From contig JAYJMM010000062.1 of assembly GCA_037349105.1 (NCBI GenBank), positions 337,001 to 401,000 of the forward strand: 64,000 nucleotides of DNA, given 5' to 3'. A program made the position numbers and the translations under genes. Within the stretch, counting starts at the first letter, position 1. Every line of letters starts with the position of its first letter. This DNA comes from Limnomonas spitsbergensis (Eukaryota; Chlorophyta; Chlorophyceae; Chlamydomonadales). Below the pieces are notes generated by a model. That model did no database searches and was not told the DNA's origin. It saw only the letters and a program-made list of their open reading frames with translations. This document shows, one piece after another, positions 12,200 through 23,300 of this stretch.

Positions 12200-12919
12200 T
12201 GTTTCCATTGGAGTTTGATGTGAGCAGTCGGGCAGGTCGGTTTTGTTCGGTCCGCGCCAAGGTTTTAGCCCGAGGTGGAGACCACCACAGAAAAATTCGG
12301 CCTTCGCCGGGTGGCCGATTCGCATTCAAGAACCTCGCTAGCTAAGATATTCGAAATGTCGCAACATTCCTTGGTAGCTGGACAATACTTCGCAGCCTTG
12401 TTTTTAGCCATGTGCTCATTCTCCTATATTCATACCGCTGATAAACTCTGCTGGTTCGATCGATGGAAGTCGACTGGCTGGCTGTCCCGGCCCACGGAAC
12501 CTCACGTGACGATGTTTTACCCCGTCGTTGCGTTGCAGCATGCGCGACTGAATCGAAATAAAGTAATAGTATACGTAAGCACCACTGGTTGCTTTGATCT
12601 ACGTGTTCAAGCTACATAGGTGCAGAAATTTCAAAAGAGCGTAGCCAGCTGCGCCCATTGCTACTACGCATGGACAAGCCGATAGCGCGATTTGTTTTGC
12701 AGAAGCACAACAAACGCGACTTAACAACTACCAAAAAAGTTGCGACATTTCGAAAATCTTAGCCTGCGAGGTTCTTGAATGCGAATCGGCCACCCCGGAC
12801 ATGCAATGGAAACGAAGGCCGGATTTTTCTGTGGTGGTCTCAACCTCGGGCTTAAACCATGGCGAGGACCGAACAAAACCGACCTGCCCGACTGCTCACC
12901 TCAAACTCCAATGGAAACA
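12200..12919. mobile_element. TIR element with ~170-180-bp inverted repeats
   Basis: The left arm 12,200-12,365 and the right arm 12,739-12,919 are inverse complements with few mismatches. Shared blocks include GTTTCCATTGGAGTTTGA, GAGCAGTCGGGCAGGTCGGT and TTCAAGAACCTCGC. Between them lie about 370 bp of unrelated DNA. Long imperfect arms around a short core suit a non-autonomous DNA transposon. An open frame of 114 codons at 12,275-12,619 runs from the left arm into the core but resembles no transposase that I recognise. Confidence 0.8.
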
Positions 12920-13197
12920 AGCTACCTTCGTCGCGGGGTCATACCCTCTATAAAGAAACCTTATAAAAGAAATTATGTATAATATCATATGAACAGAAGT
13001 ACAGAAGGGCATGCGCACGTTTGGTTTTTTGCGGAGTGTGGGCGTTATGTGCGAGGGACATTGTGTAGCACTAGCGGTAATGAATGTTGACGATATGACA
13101 TGGCGTAGGTGTGTGCATGCCTGTTAAGTTTGACTTAATGAATTAAGAATTGAAGTGTTTTGGAGCATGTTGCAGGTATGTAGGTCAAATGCGGTAC

Positions 13198-13430
13198 CGG
13201 GTTAACCGGGTGCGAGCAAGCACCAAACGGGGCGGTGGTCCGCCCAATAGTGAGGATTCGCCTACGCCCGAAGTGGCCCTGCGTTTCGCTGTGTGGTTAA
13301 ACCATACGTGATCCAAGAGCGAGCCGTAGTCAGTGGAGTGTGCATCCGTGAGGAGCATTGTCATTCCGTGGTCTTGCATGAAGGCCCTTAATCGCCTCGT
13401 GTCGGCTTCCTCCTCCCCGGAAGTTTGCAT
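13198..13430 (-). pseudogene. C-terminal fragment of an EEP-type (APE-like) endonuclease domain
   Basis: Read on the minus strand, the fragment gives LTDAHSTDYGSLLDHVWFN, then after a one-base frame change YWADHRPVWCLLAPG and a stop. The STDY-x-S-LLDHVW block followed by a (S/A)DHRPV motif is typical of the end of endonuclease/exonuclease/phosphatase domains carried by some eukaryotic mobile elements, including elements linked to Pif1-like helicases. It is a relic, with a frameshift between the blocks and no upstream domain visible. It differs from the LINE at 6.7 kb, whose matching motif reads SDHRPVATTL. Confidence 0.6.
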
Positions 13431-13784
13431 GACGTCTAGTTGATCAACAACAAATTAGAAGGAAAGATCTCGCAGTATCACCTTTCTTGTACGCGCTCCC
13501 TGCAGGGTTTCGTGAAAGGTTTCATGACACATTAGGGTTTCATGACACATCACATATACGGACGATCGTTCTGTTCACAATCAGGGTTACACGATTTCCT
13601 CCTTACAGTCAGGCTTCGGCGACGAATGAGACCGGCTCGCTTCGGCAATAGAGCGTCACAGAAGGTACATATACAAATGCTCAACAAAAGCCTTTCCAAT
13701 TCAATCATTTACGCACAGAAACGGCCCCACTCTTTGCAAAGGTACGACTCAGCTACGTGAAACCATATAAGCCCGTAGGGTATG

Positions 13785-13985
13785 AACACAGCCTTCGGGT
13801 CTCGGACCCGAAGTGGATTTGGGTAAGTTTGGGCAGAAGAGTCTGGGAAACCAACCGTCGACTGTACTAAATCCGGTCGTGTTTCGACGTCCAATGGAAA
13901 CGTTTTCGTCGGGGTGGCACAGCTGGTGCCTAGCTGGCAGCCCACCCCGACGTCAAAACAGCCAATGGAAACACAGCCTTAATGT
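13785..13985. repeat. Fragment related to the 12.2-kb TIR element, with hairpins
   Basis: The end GCCAATGGAAACACAGCC at about 13,960-13,977 is the inverse complement of the outer end of the 12,200 element (GGCTGTGTTTCCATTGG). A second CCAATGGAAAC occurs near 13,890. Between them TCGGGGTGG and CCACCCCGA form a stem. A further 9-bp stem (CTTCGGGTC / GACCCGAAG) lies at about 13,792-13,812. It may be a small or deleted family member. Confidence 0.45.
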
Positions 13986-14389
13986 TAGGGCTAAAAACTC
14001 CAAGCTGGTGGGCGTGTGACGGGCATCAGGGCATCACAGTTGGGCGCTGACTAGCCTAGCGCGAGCGATGTAATTGATTCCGACTTGGCTAGTGGTTCCG
14101 ACTTGGCGGTGGTGACCGGTGGTGGTGACGAGCTGACGAGGTCGTTGTCTTCGGGTTGTAATTTTGGGGTTCCGGAGCATGCATTTCCCCTCAAGCCGAT
14201 GGTGTCGGTCGCGGTCCGGGCCCTGGTCGGGCCCTTTAGATCGGACAACTGTCGCTTTCATGGCAAGGCCCTGGTTTGAACTCCTGTCGCATAAACATTG
14301 ACTCCGCTGCAGCTCTGTCCTCACTGCGCCCGCTGTTTCAAAAACGTACCTGCGACCCGTAGCGTGCCTTACTTTCTTGGTGCCTCGCC
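13986..14389 (+). promoter_or_regulatory. Upstream region of the nucleoporin gene
   Basis: About 400 bases separate the TIR fragment from the nucleoporin start codon. The direct repeat TTCCGACTTGGC appears at about 14,078 and 14,097. No TATA box is convincing. The last 90 bases are probably 5' UTR. Confidence 0.3.
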
Positions 14390-17300
14390 ATGATCCGTGC
14401 TGTGACGGGATGGATGTCTGGGTTTCTTGCACCATCAGACGTCACAGGTAAGAGTTGGAACGAGTTAGGAATTCGTCAGGTGGTGGAGTCCCCTGGCATA
14501 CCTTGAATGACCGTCTAGGCGAGAGGGTCTGAAAAGGGGCACCTTAAAAACCAGCATTTGAAGCAAGCCTGGCTTTGCAACCATAAAAATGCCTGTGTTT
14601 GGCGCAGCATTCAAATCCTGCGCACCTGCACCCTTCGGGCGGGCTATGTTTGTCGACTCCCGGGAGACGCTGGAACGGGCGGCACAGGTTTAAGCTAGAT
14701 AGCATCGCATCATCTCCCTGGCTTCCATCCCCTACACAGATCCAGCCTCGCAGTTCGGCCAAGCCGCATCTGCTGGAAGTATCTTTCCAAGAGGTGGCGC
14801 TCAACTCTCTGGCGCAACTGCTGTCTCACGCCCAGGGGCATCCCCCGCCTGCGCCCCAGCTTCCCCAGCGGCCCATAAAGAGTCGTCGTCACTGGAGCCA
14901 TACCGCCTGTCCACACTGCCTCTACAGCAGCAACAGCAAGCCCCGCCTTACTCCCGTGCATGGACTGGCGGCAGTAGCGCTGCATGGACCGGCGATGGCA
15001 GCGACGCATGGCCTGGCGGCCCTAGCAGCAATGGCGCAGCCTCATTAACCATGGCGTTGCAGCGGACATCTCCGGCACGCCCTTCGCTTCTGGTTCCCGC
15101 TGGCAGGGGCGGCAAAAGGAAGGCGGCAGACCTCACCACATGGCAGGAAGTGGAGCCGTTTGGGAGCCCGATCACCAGCGAGCTCTCTGCTCAAAAGGTA
15201 CATACTTGACTCATTGCCAATGACAGGTGCATGTTTGAGTGGGTGCCCCCTGCCCACAAGGCACTGGGATACGCTATAATTGGTGCCAATCCTGAGGACG
15301 GATGACCGCATGCTTTTTGTGGGCATTGCTTATAATGGGCATGTGTGCGACTGTGCGTCCCACTCGCATGATCAGAGCGGGCTGGTTGTTGGGTTGGGAT
15401 AACTCATGCATTTGCTCCCATGCAATAACGTATGGCTGATGATGGGCATGTCACCAGAGCAGGGTTGCCAGTGTGTTGGTACGTCTCATGCATGGGGCCC
15501 CATGTAACAATGCATGGCTCATGATGCGCATGCGGTGTTCCCATGCACTCACATGATCACCTTGGGGTGGCTGTTGGGTTGGGACGTCTCATACATTGCG
15601 TCTCATGCAATTATGGATATGTCATGATGCGCTTGTGTGCCTCCCATGCACTCACATGATCAGAGGGGGGTGGCCTGTGGGTTGGGATACCTCAGGCACT
15701 GGTCCCCATGTCACAATGCATGGCTCATGATGCCCATGCGCGTCTTATGCACTTGCATGATGAGAGCGGGATGGCTCTTGTGTTGGGCAAAGTCATTTAG
15801 GCGATGTGCTGTGTGGCTGTAAGATGGGACAGTGTGATCAATGGCATAGCTAATCAGGGGCAGGTACCAGGTTCCGTCTGATGGGCATGAAAGGAGCATG
15901 AAGACTTGATTTCCCCGTTTTGAGGTGTTATGTCCTGAGCACTGGCCTCCCGAATGTCCTTCACCTGTAGCCTTGCTTTCTGCATGAGGAGTTTTATTCA
16001 ATGTCAATGCATGGACCATGCAACACCCCAGTAGCAAGCTCTCACGTCTCATCAGTAGTCAAGGTACCTGTGTTATGCTTAGTGCACAGCAGCTACATTT
16101 TTGCTGTATCCGGGTGCAGGAAGTTCTGTGGCTTGCCTCAGGCTTCGCCAAAGGTCGGTTATGTTTAGGTTCCAATCGGACCAGTGCTGGTTGCCCAGCT
16201 GCCTCAAGCAAGGATTCTGGTGCAGGTGACGAACACTAATAGTCTTCATTAACCTACCAAGCCTGCACGAAGGGCCATTCTTATCCCAAGCCTCATTCAC
16301 CTCGTCCCCGGCCTCCTTGACCTAATCCTCACTTCAACCGCACGCATTCCCCCAAACCCCTCCCCTCCCTCAGCGTCGTGCAGCTGCATGGGACTTGGAC
16401 ACCATCCCGGAGGACCGCCCGGTGCTGACCGGCTCCCCCGTCATGGCCAAGCGGCGTGCTCTAACAGGCGGGGCGGAGGGCCGTCGGCCGTGGTGGAGCA
16501 AGCGACAGACGGATGAGAACCTGCAGCCAAGCCTCGCCACGCCCGCGAGTGCGTTGCCATGGACCGGTGCAGGCGCCTCCTATTCGGGCCAGCAGCAGCA
16601 GCAGGGTGCAATCTCCACGCAGCTTGTTGTGCGCTCTGCAGGGCCGCCCGCCAGCAGCACGCCCCCCCCGGGGGGCAGCGGGGGCAGCGCTGGTGCCTTG
16701 TCCTCGGCGGATGCGGTGGGCGGCGCCGCGCTTTCGCTGGGCCGTGACCGCAACCAGTGGCAGCGGATGGCGCGCCTGTCAACGCTGATGAGGCCGCTAA
16801 AGGTCCCTGGCCAGGGATCTGCGTTTAAGAGGTGAGGGAGACGTATGCCACGGTGGAGGGGGCAGAGAGGTGAGGGGAGGAGAGGGGAGGAGGGAGGGGA
16901 GGGGAGGATAGGGGAGTAGAGGGGAGGGGCAGAGAGGGGGGTGCATTTGTGCGGGAGTGAGTCGAGTGTGATGCCATATTGTGTCCAGCCTGATGCTGAT
17001 GAGGTCCTGTCCGGGTTACTCATGTAAGAGATGACAGGGATTAGGATGGACGGGGAGGGGGGAGGGGGAGGGTGTGGTGTCCCTGTCGGCGCTGACGGGG
17101 CCGCTCAAGGTCCCTGATTAGGGTTCCCCGTGGCAGAGGTGAGGGGGGGGCGCGACGTAGGGGGTGGGCAGTGAGAGGAAAGCGATTAGGGGGACACGGA
17201 GATACAGGGAGGGGAGGGAGCGAGGGGTACAGGGAGGGAAATGGAGGAGGGGGGAGCGCAGAGGCGAGCGTGGGTTGGATGTGCGTGTGTGAGTCAAGCG

Positions 17301-20300
17301 TGGTGCTATTATGCCGTTGTGTGTACACCTAAGGCGAGGATTATGACCACTATGAGCTCTAGCCCCATCATTCCTGAGAAGGTCTGCTGAGGCGTGGATA
17401 AGATTGGGGATGAATTGAGGAAAGGACCCTTTGAAAAAGGCTTTTGGGTGCTTGAATTGGAGCTGTAGCAGCAGCCAAGGATGTAGGATACTGTAGTTCC
17501 TCTTTACCTTCCCTCATAAGGTTGTTAGGGACGAGCTTCATGTCGGAGGGATACATCCAAGATTTACTATTTGGGCTGAGGGTTGCTGATAGTTAAATAA
17601 GAATAAGAGGAGACATCGCTCGCCGGTGGCATGCTGTACCCAAAACATGTCAAAGGGGCTAAGGGTGCCCTCGAGTGTACGTCAGAAACTGCTGGGCGCA
17701 TGCATGGAGTCGTGGACGCTGTTTCAGCAACAAAGTATGTAGTTTCATCTAAGTATGTCAGCTTCAGGAATTAGGAAATAGGGTATTTAAATCTATATCG
17801 CTTAGCATGCCCGCTATAAGGATGTATGACTCTTATATCTGAGTTTGTCACCTTGTGCTTCGTTTGGCTCAGAAGCCGCGGCACCAGCTCTGTGGCACTG
17901 AGGCAGAGTGGCCATCCACCTCAGGCTTATGGTGTTGCCATCACTGCTAATGAGAGTGTGGCCTTCTGCTCATGTCAGCCCAGAAGCCTTGGCACCAGCC
18001 CTATGCCACTGAGGCGGGGCGGCTTTTTGCCTCAGTCTCACCACCTCACTGCTACTGAGCGTGTCACTTTGTCCTCAGGTCGGCCCAGAAGCAATGGCAC
18101 CAGCGCTGTGGTACTGAGGAGGAGGAGCTTGTGGCAGAGGAGCGGCCGTCAGCCGCCGCCTCCCCGCCTTCGTTGCTGCTAGGGTTTGCAGGGCCCGCGG
18201 GAGGCGCCGCAGGCAAGTGGGACGGGGTAGCGCCGCTAGCAAATAAGCAAGAAGAAGGGTTACAGCCCCTTCAAAATATAATTTGGCTTGCTGCGCGGGA
18301 GGTTTTTGTATGCAGTGTTCGGGACGGTGTACTGCAGCCACCACAACCTGTACTGCAACCATAGAACCTGTAATGCAGCCATCACAACCTGTACTGCAGC
18401 CATCACAAACCAAGCTCGGATCAAAGGCTAGACATGGCCTCCAGCCCTCCATCGGGCACCACCACCACCATGTGCAGCAGGCAGCAGCACAATCTTTACT
18501 GCAAACATGAGAAGGCTACGTCGTGTGAGCTGTGGAGACAACTGCCGGTGGCGTCCGGGACCGTTTTGTGGGCCCAGCCATATGCTGGCTGCATGAGAGA
18601 TTGCGGCGCTGCGTGCGGTGGAGGTCATGCCCAATGGAGGTCATGCCCCGCTGGCTGAAAGGCCCCTGTCAAGGGTTTGTGAACCTGAACCCTTTAACCC
18701 ACACCTCCCACACCCTGATGACCGGCTGTATTGCTCGCTTTTGCAGGACACTGCCCCGCTGGCCGCTCGGATCCTGTCTTGACACACACACACAGATCAC
18801 ATTTCTCTAATGACCGGCTGCATTGCGTGTTGTTGCAGGTTCTGGACCTGCTGGCTCAGTGGCCCCTGCCTTGAACTTTGGAGGTAAGCAACAAATATCT
18901 GGTGGGCCATCTGGGGGAATGCTTGTGGGGGCCAAACTGGGTGTGTGTGTGTGCCTGACACCTGAGGGGGTATGCCTGGGGTAAGAACTGGGTGTGTATG
19001 CCCTTCTAGGGACCCAGATGGGGATATATGCCTGGGACCCGTCTGGGGTAAGAACTGGGGTTGCGTGCCTCAGAGGCACCCTGTTTGGGTTTGTAGCCTG
19101 GCTCTGCCTTGACCTTTGTAGTTGCACCTTGCGAGCTGTCCATCTGGTGGTGGGACGGGTGGGCGGCCTGGCCCCTGGGTTGGGTGTCACATGGCGCACC
19201 CTGGACTTTAAAAGAGTGAGAACATTCCTTGCCCTAACTCCACCCTCCACCGGTTGGTGCATCCTTGGGGTGGCTGAGATGTATGCTTTTTGTTTTCTAC
19301 TATTAAAAATGGAACTTGTTCAGAGCCATGCAAAAGGGCGCTGGAGCGTCTGACGCTACTGCAGCTGCCAAACAGATCAACCGTTTCAGACTCCCATGCC
19401 GTACCTCCACCCTCGAAAGCTTGTTGTCTGACACGTGCGCAGGGCCAGGGAATGGTGCCGGCCTGACCTTGAACTTTGGAACATCCGCCGGTACTGCGCC
19501 TGCCGGCAAGACCGGACAGAGCGACGCTTTCAGCTTCGGAGGCCAGGCCCTGACCTTCTCGGCCGCAGCCCCGCTGGCGTCCACTGCGAAAAATGTGTCC
19601 TCGGATAGCACCCAGCCGAGCTCAGCCACCGCCGCCGCAGGCCAGCAACAGGCGGCCCCCGCGAAGATTTCAGGTGCGCCGTCCGCATATATATAGAGAG
19701 GTGCGGCGCCTTTTTCCCCCTGGATACCTCAGCTGCACTACAACTGCGTCCCGGCCCGGCCTATGGCCAGCAGGGCTTGGTGCAGCATCAAGCCCTGTTG
19801 ATCGGGCCGCCGGCCGTAGGTTAAATTAAGGTTTGCTTTGCCTCGGCCGAGTGGTGGCCGCCCGGCAGTTCCTCATTGAGGTGGCATGGTGTGTACAGAC
19901 CAGAAAACACGAGTTGGTGGCATGGCCCAATCCGCTGTCATAGTGCGATTTCGCCAGCTGCTTCTGCTCCATGGCACCATGCATTGGCCCTGTTAACAAC
20001 CCTGGACCCTAAACCCGAACCGCCGTAAGGTTGACTTGTGCGCACTTCATTGAACACTGGGCCGCGCCAGCCTAGTCTTACATTGTGGTGGTCACAGCGT
20101 CTGAGGAACCAGATGCTGCGTGAAACCTGCGGCCAGGCCCTCAACCAGGACACTCAGCCGCCGGTAGATGCCTGAACAATTTTGTCCGCCAATGCCAGCC
20201 TGATATCGAAAGCTGCAAATAACCCCCATCATAAGATGAAGCTGACGTTCTTGTTCAGCTTCGAATTATCAATTCTTCAGAACCGCACTTGACCCAAGGT

Positions 20301-23300
20301 TGCAAATGATGGTCACAAATGGTGACAAGATCACCTCAAGCGGTCACCTAAAGAGCTGACTGGGTCACCTGGACTGAGTAGCCATACGGATTTCCCTCAG
20401 CCTGCATCTGTCATCCCCTGTGCAGCAGGTGCCGGCGACAAGTCAGCTGCCCAGACGGCGTTCGGCACGTGGACCTCGACCGCTACCGCGGCTGCTGCTG
20501 CCAAGCCCGGGGGCGGCCTGGCCGACCTTCTTGGCCTGGGCATGACGCCGCCACCCGCCGCACCGCCCGCTGATATCTGCGCCTATGGCAGGCCAGCCCT
20601 TGCCGCAGCTTCCACCAGCGCAGGGACGGCGGCAGCTGCCCGGGCTGTAGTCCCTGGATTCTCCCTAGCGGCCGCGACAGGTAAAAGCCACCATCTTGCA
20701 TCATCAGTATTTTATGATGGTTTCTTTCTTTGCGTGCCTCAGTGTTTATGATGGTTTCTTTCTTCGCGTGCCTCAGTGTTTATGATGGTTTCTTGTTCAT
20801 CATTCATTTGTTTGTGTGGTGTTTATGGTGATGTGTGTGCAAGATCATCTCTGGGGCGCTGCCAGGTGGCCACCATTGGGCTGATAGGGACCCAACCTTG
20901 ACCGGCCTACGGCTGGTTGCCTAAGCAGCAAGGATTGATGCACCGATACCGCCGTTACCGGCTGTTACCCCTGGGCTGATGTGGACGGCTGTGGCTGCCT
21001 GGGCGAGTGTCCCTGGGTTTCTCCAGGGCCGCTGCCTCCGGTCAGTGACATAACACCTCTGGGCCCTGCTCAAAAAGGCTCGGCCGCGTGGCCGCTGCCA
21101 CCGGGGAGCAGCCAGCCTACTTGGTCTGCTCCCACATCCTTCCTGCTCAGAGATTTAGGCACGTCAGCAGGGTCCAACAGTGATGCACGGGATAAAGTTT
21201 TCCCCACCGGTACTCTATAGTCTATCGTAGAGTCTCCTAGAATTTGCTCATAATTAATTAATTATTGGGGTTCGCGGACATGGCGCGCGCTAATATCAAT
21301 TCAAAAATCAGCGGTGCGAGGAGTTGAACTCAAGTTTCCGCCGGAATCGATGCGCTAAAAATCGGTCTGGTGCCTGTAATAACTCCTGCGCGGCGTTAAA
21401 ATTTGTTACGTTTAAAATTTGGTGCTGCGCGAATGTTTTTAAAATTGTTTTTGGCTGCGCGACGAAAAACTGAATTATTTTCTTTTAGGGTGCGCGGACC
21501 CTAAGACGTTTTACGGTATACTGTTGCTTTCCTGTCTGCCTGCCTGCCAGCCTGCCTGTCTGCCTGCCAATCTGCCTGTCTACCTGCCTGCTTGCCAGCT
21601 TGCCTGCCAGCCTTTCTGCCTGTCTGTCTACCTGCCTATTAACCTATCTGCCTGTCTGTCAACCTGTCTGCCTGCCTCACTTCGTCACTACTCACCACAG
21701 CCTGTGTGTCTGTCACACTAGTACACTCTTTTATGCAGCTTGCTTGCCTCACTTTTTACCACAGCCTGCCCACCTGTCATACTCTATCACAGGCGCAGCT
21801 TCCGTAACAGCTGGCTCTGCACCTGCCCCCTCCTTCGGAACAGCAGCTACCACCAATTCTGGTTTTGATGCCGCCCATTCGGGCCTGCCCTCTACGAATG
21901 CAAGCTTGGCCCCCGCTGGCACTGCTGCTGCTGGGGCTTCTTTGGGATTCTCTTTTGGCGCGGCTGCCGCTGGCCCATTGGCGGGGAGTGCATCCTTTTC
22001 AACCGGCGCTGCTGCAGGTGAGGCGGAGTGAGGGCTAAGGGGTGGGGGCTAAGGGGTGGGGCCTCATTTGGGGATCTGTTTAGAAGCAGCTGCCGCTGGC
22101 GCATTGCCGGGGAGCGTCAACCGGCGTTACTGCAGGTGAGGCGGAGTGGAGGCTGATGGGTGGGGCCTCATTGAGGTCTTCTTTTGGCATGGCGGCAGCT
22201 AGCCCATGGGCCATAGAGTGCATACTCTTCAACTTGCGTTGCTGAAGGTGAGGCGGAGTGGGGCCTCGTTGGGGGGGGGGTCTCATCAGGGGGTCTCTTA
22301 TGGCGCGTCGGTAGCTGGCTATTGGCAGGGGAGCGCATTCTCGTCAAGCGGCGTTGATGCAGGTGAATAGGGGCCAAGGGGTGAGGGCATGGGTCCTCAC
22401 TGGGGGATCTCTTATGGCGCGGCTGCCGCTGGCCCACTGCCCGGGAGCGCAGACTCTTGAACCGGCGTTGCTGCAGGTGAGGCGGAGTGGAGGCTCATGG
22501 GTGGGGCCTCATTGGGGTCCTCTCTTGGCTGCAGGTAGCCCATTGCTCGGGAGCGCAGACTCTTCAACTCGCATTGCTGCAGGTGAGGAGGAGTGGGGGC
22601 TCTTTGGGGGGAGGTGCTCATCGGGGGGTCTCTTTTGGCGCGGCTGCCGCTGGTCCATTGGCGGGGGGCGCATCTTCTTCAACCGGCGCTGCTGCAGGTG
22701 TGGCGGAGTGGGGGCTCAGGGATGGCGTTTGCTTTAGGCTCGGCAGCAGCAGGCCCGATGGCTGGGAGAGCATGCTTGTGTGTAATGGTGCTGCACAAGG
22801 TGAGGGGAGAAAGGCGCCAGAGTAGGAGGGCTAAGCGCCAAGCAGGGGACGCCACTTTTCTCTAGGAATTGAGTCTTCAGCTATACCGTAGAATGCCTTT
22901 GACTTCGCTCAAAATTAATTAATTTTTGGGGTGCGCGGACATGCTGCGCGCTAATAATAATTCAAAAATCAGCGGTGCGCGGAGATGAACTCGGGTTTCC
23001 GTCGTGATCAGTGCGCGGAGAGCCGAAAAGTGCCTGAAATGACCCCTGCGCGATGATAAACAAAAGAAGTTAAAAATTTTGCTGCTGCACCGCCGTTTTT
23101 GAAATGCTTTAGATGCGCGACGAAAAAAGAACAACTATCTTTTGGGGGGTGCGCGGACCCTAAGGCGATTTACGGTACTGTAGTATTGGTTTCCAGGTAC
23201 GTTCCCGGTAGTGTTATCTGCGATTTCATGCAACTTACGTGGTCTTCCATGCGCCAAGTGTTGTATCTTATTTGACGTGTTGCTCTCTTTACATTCCCAG

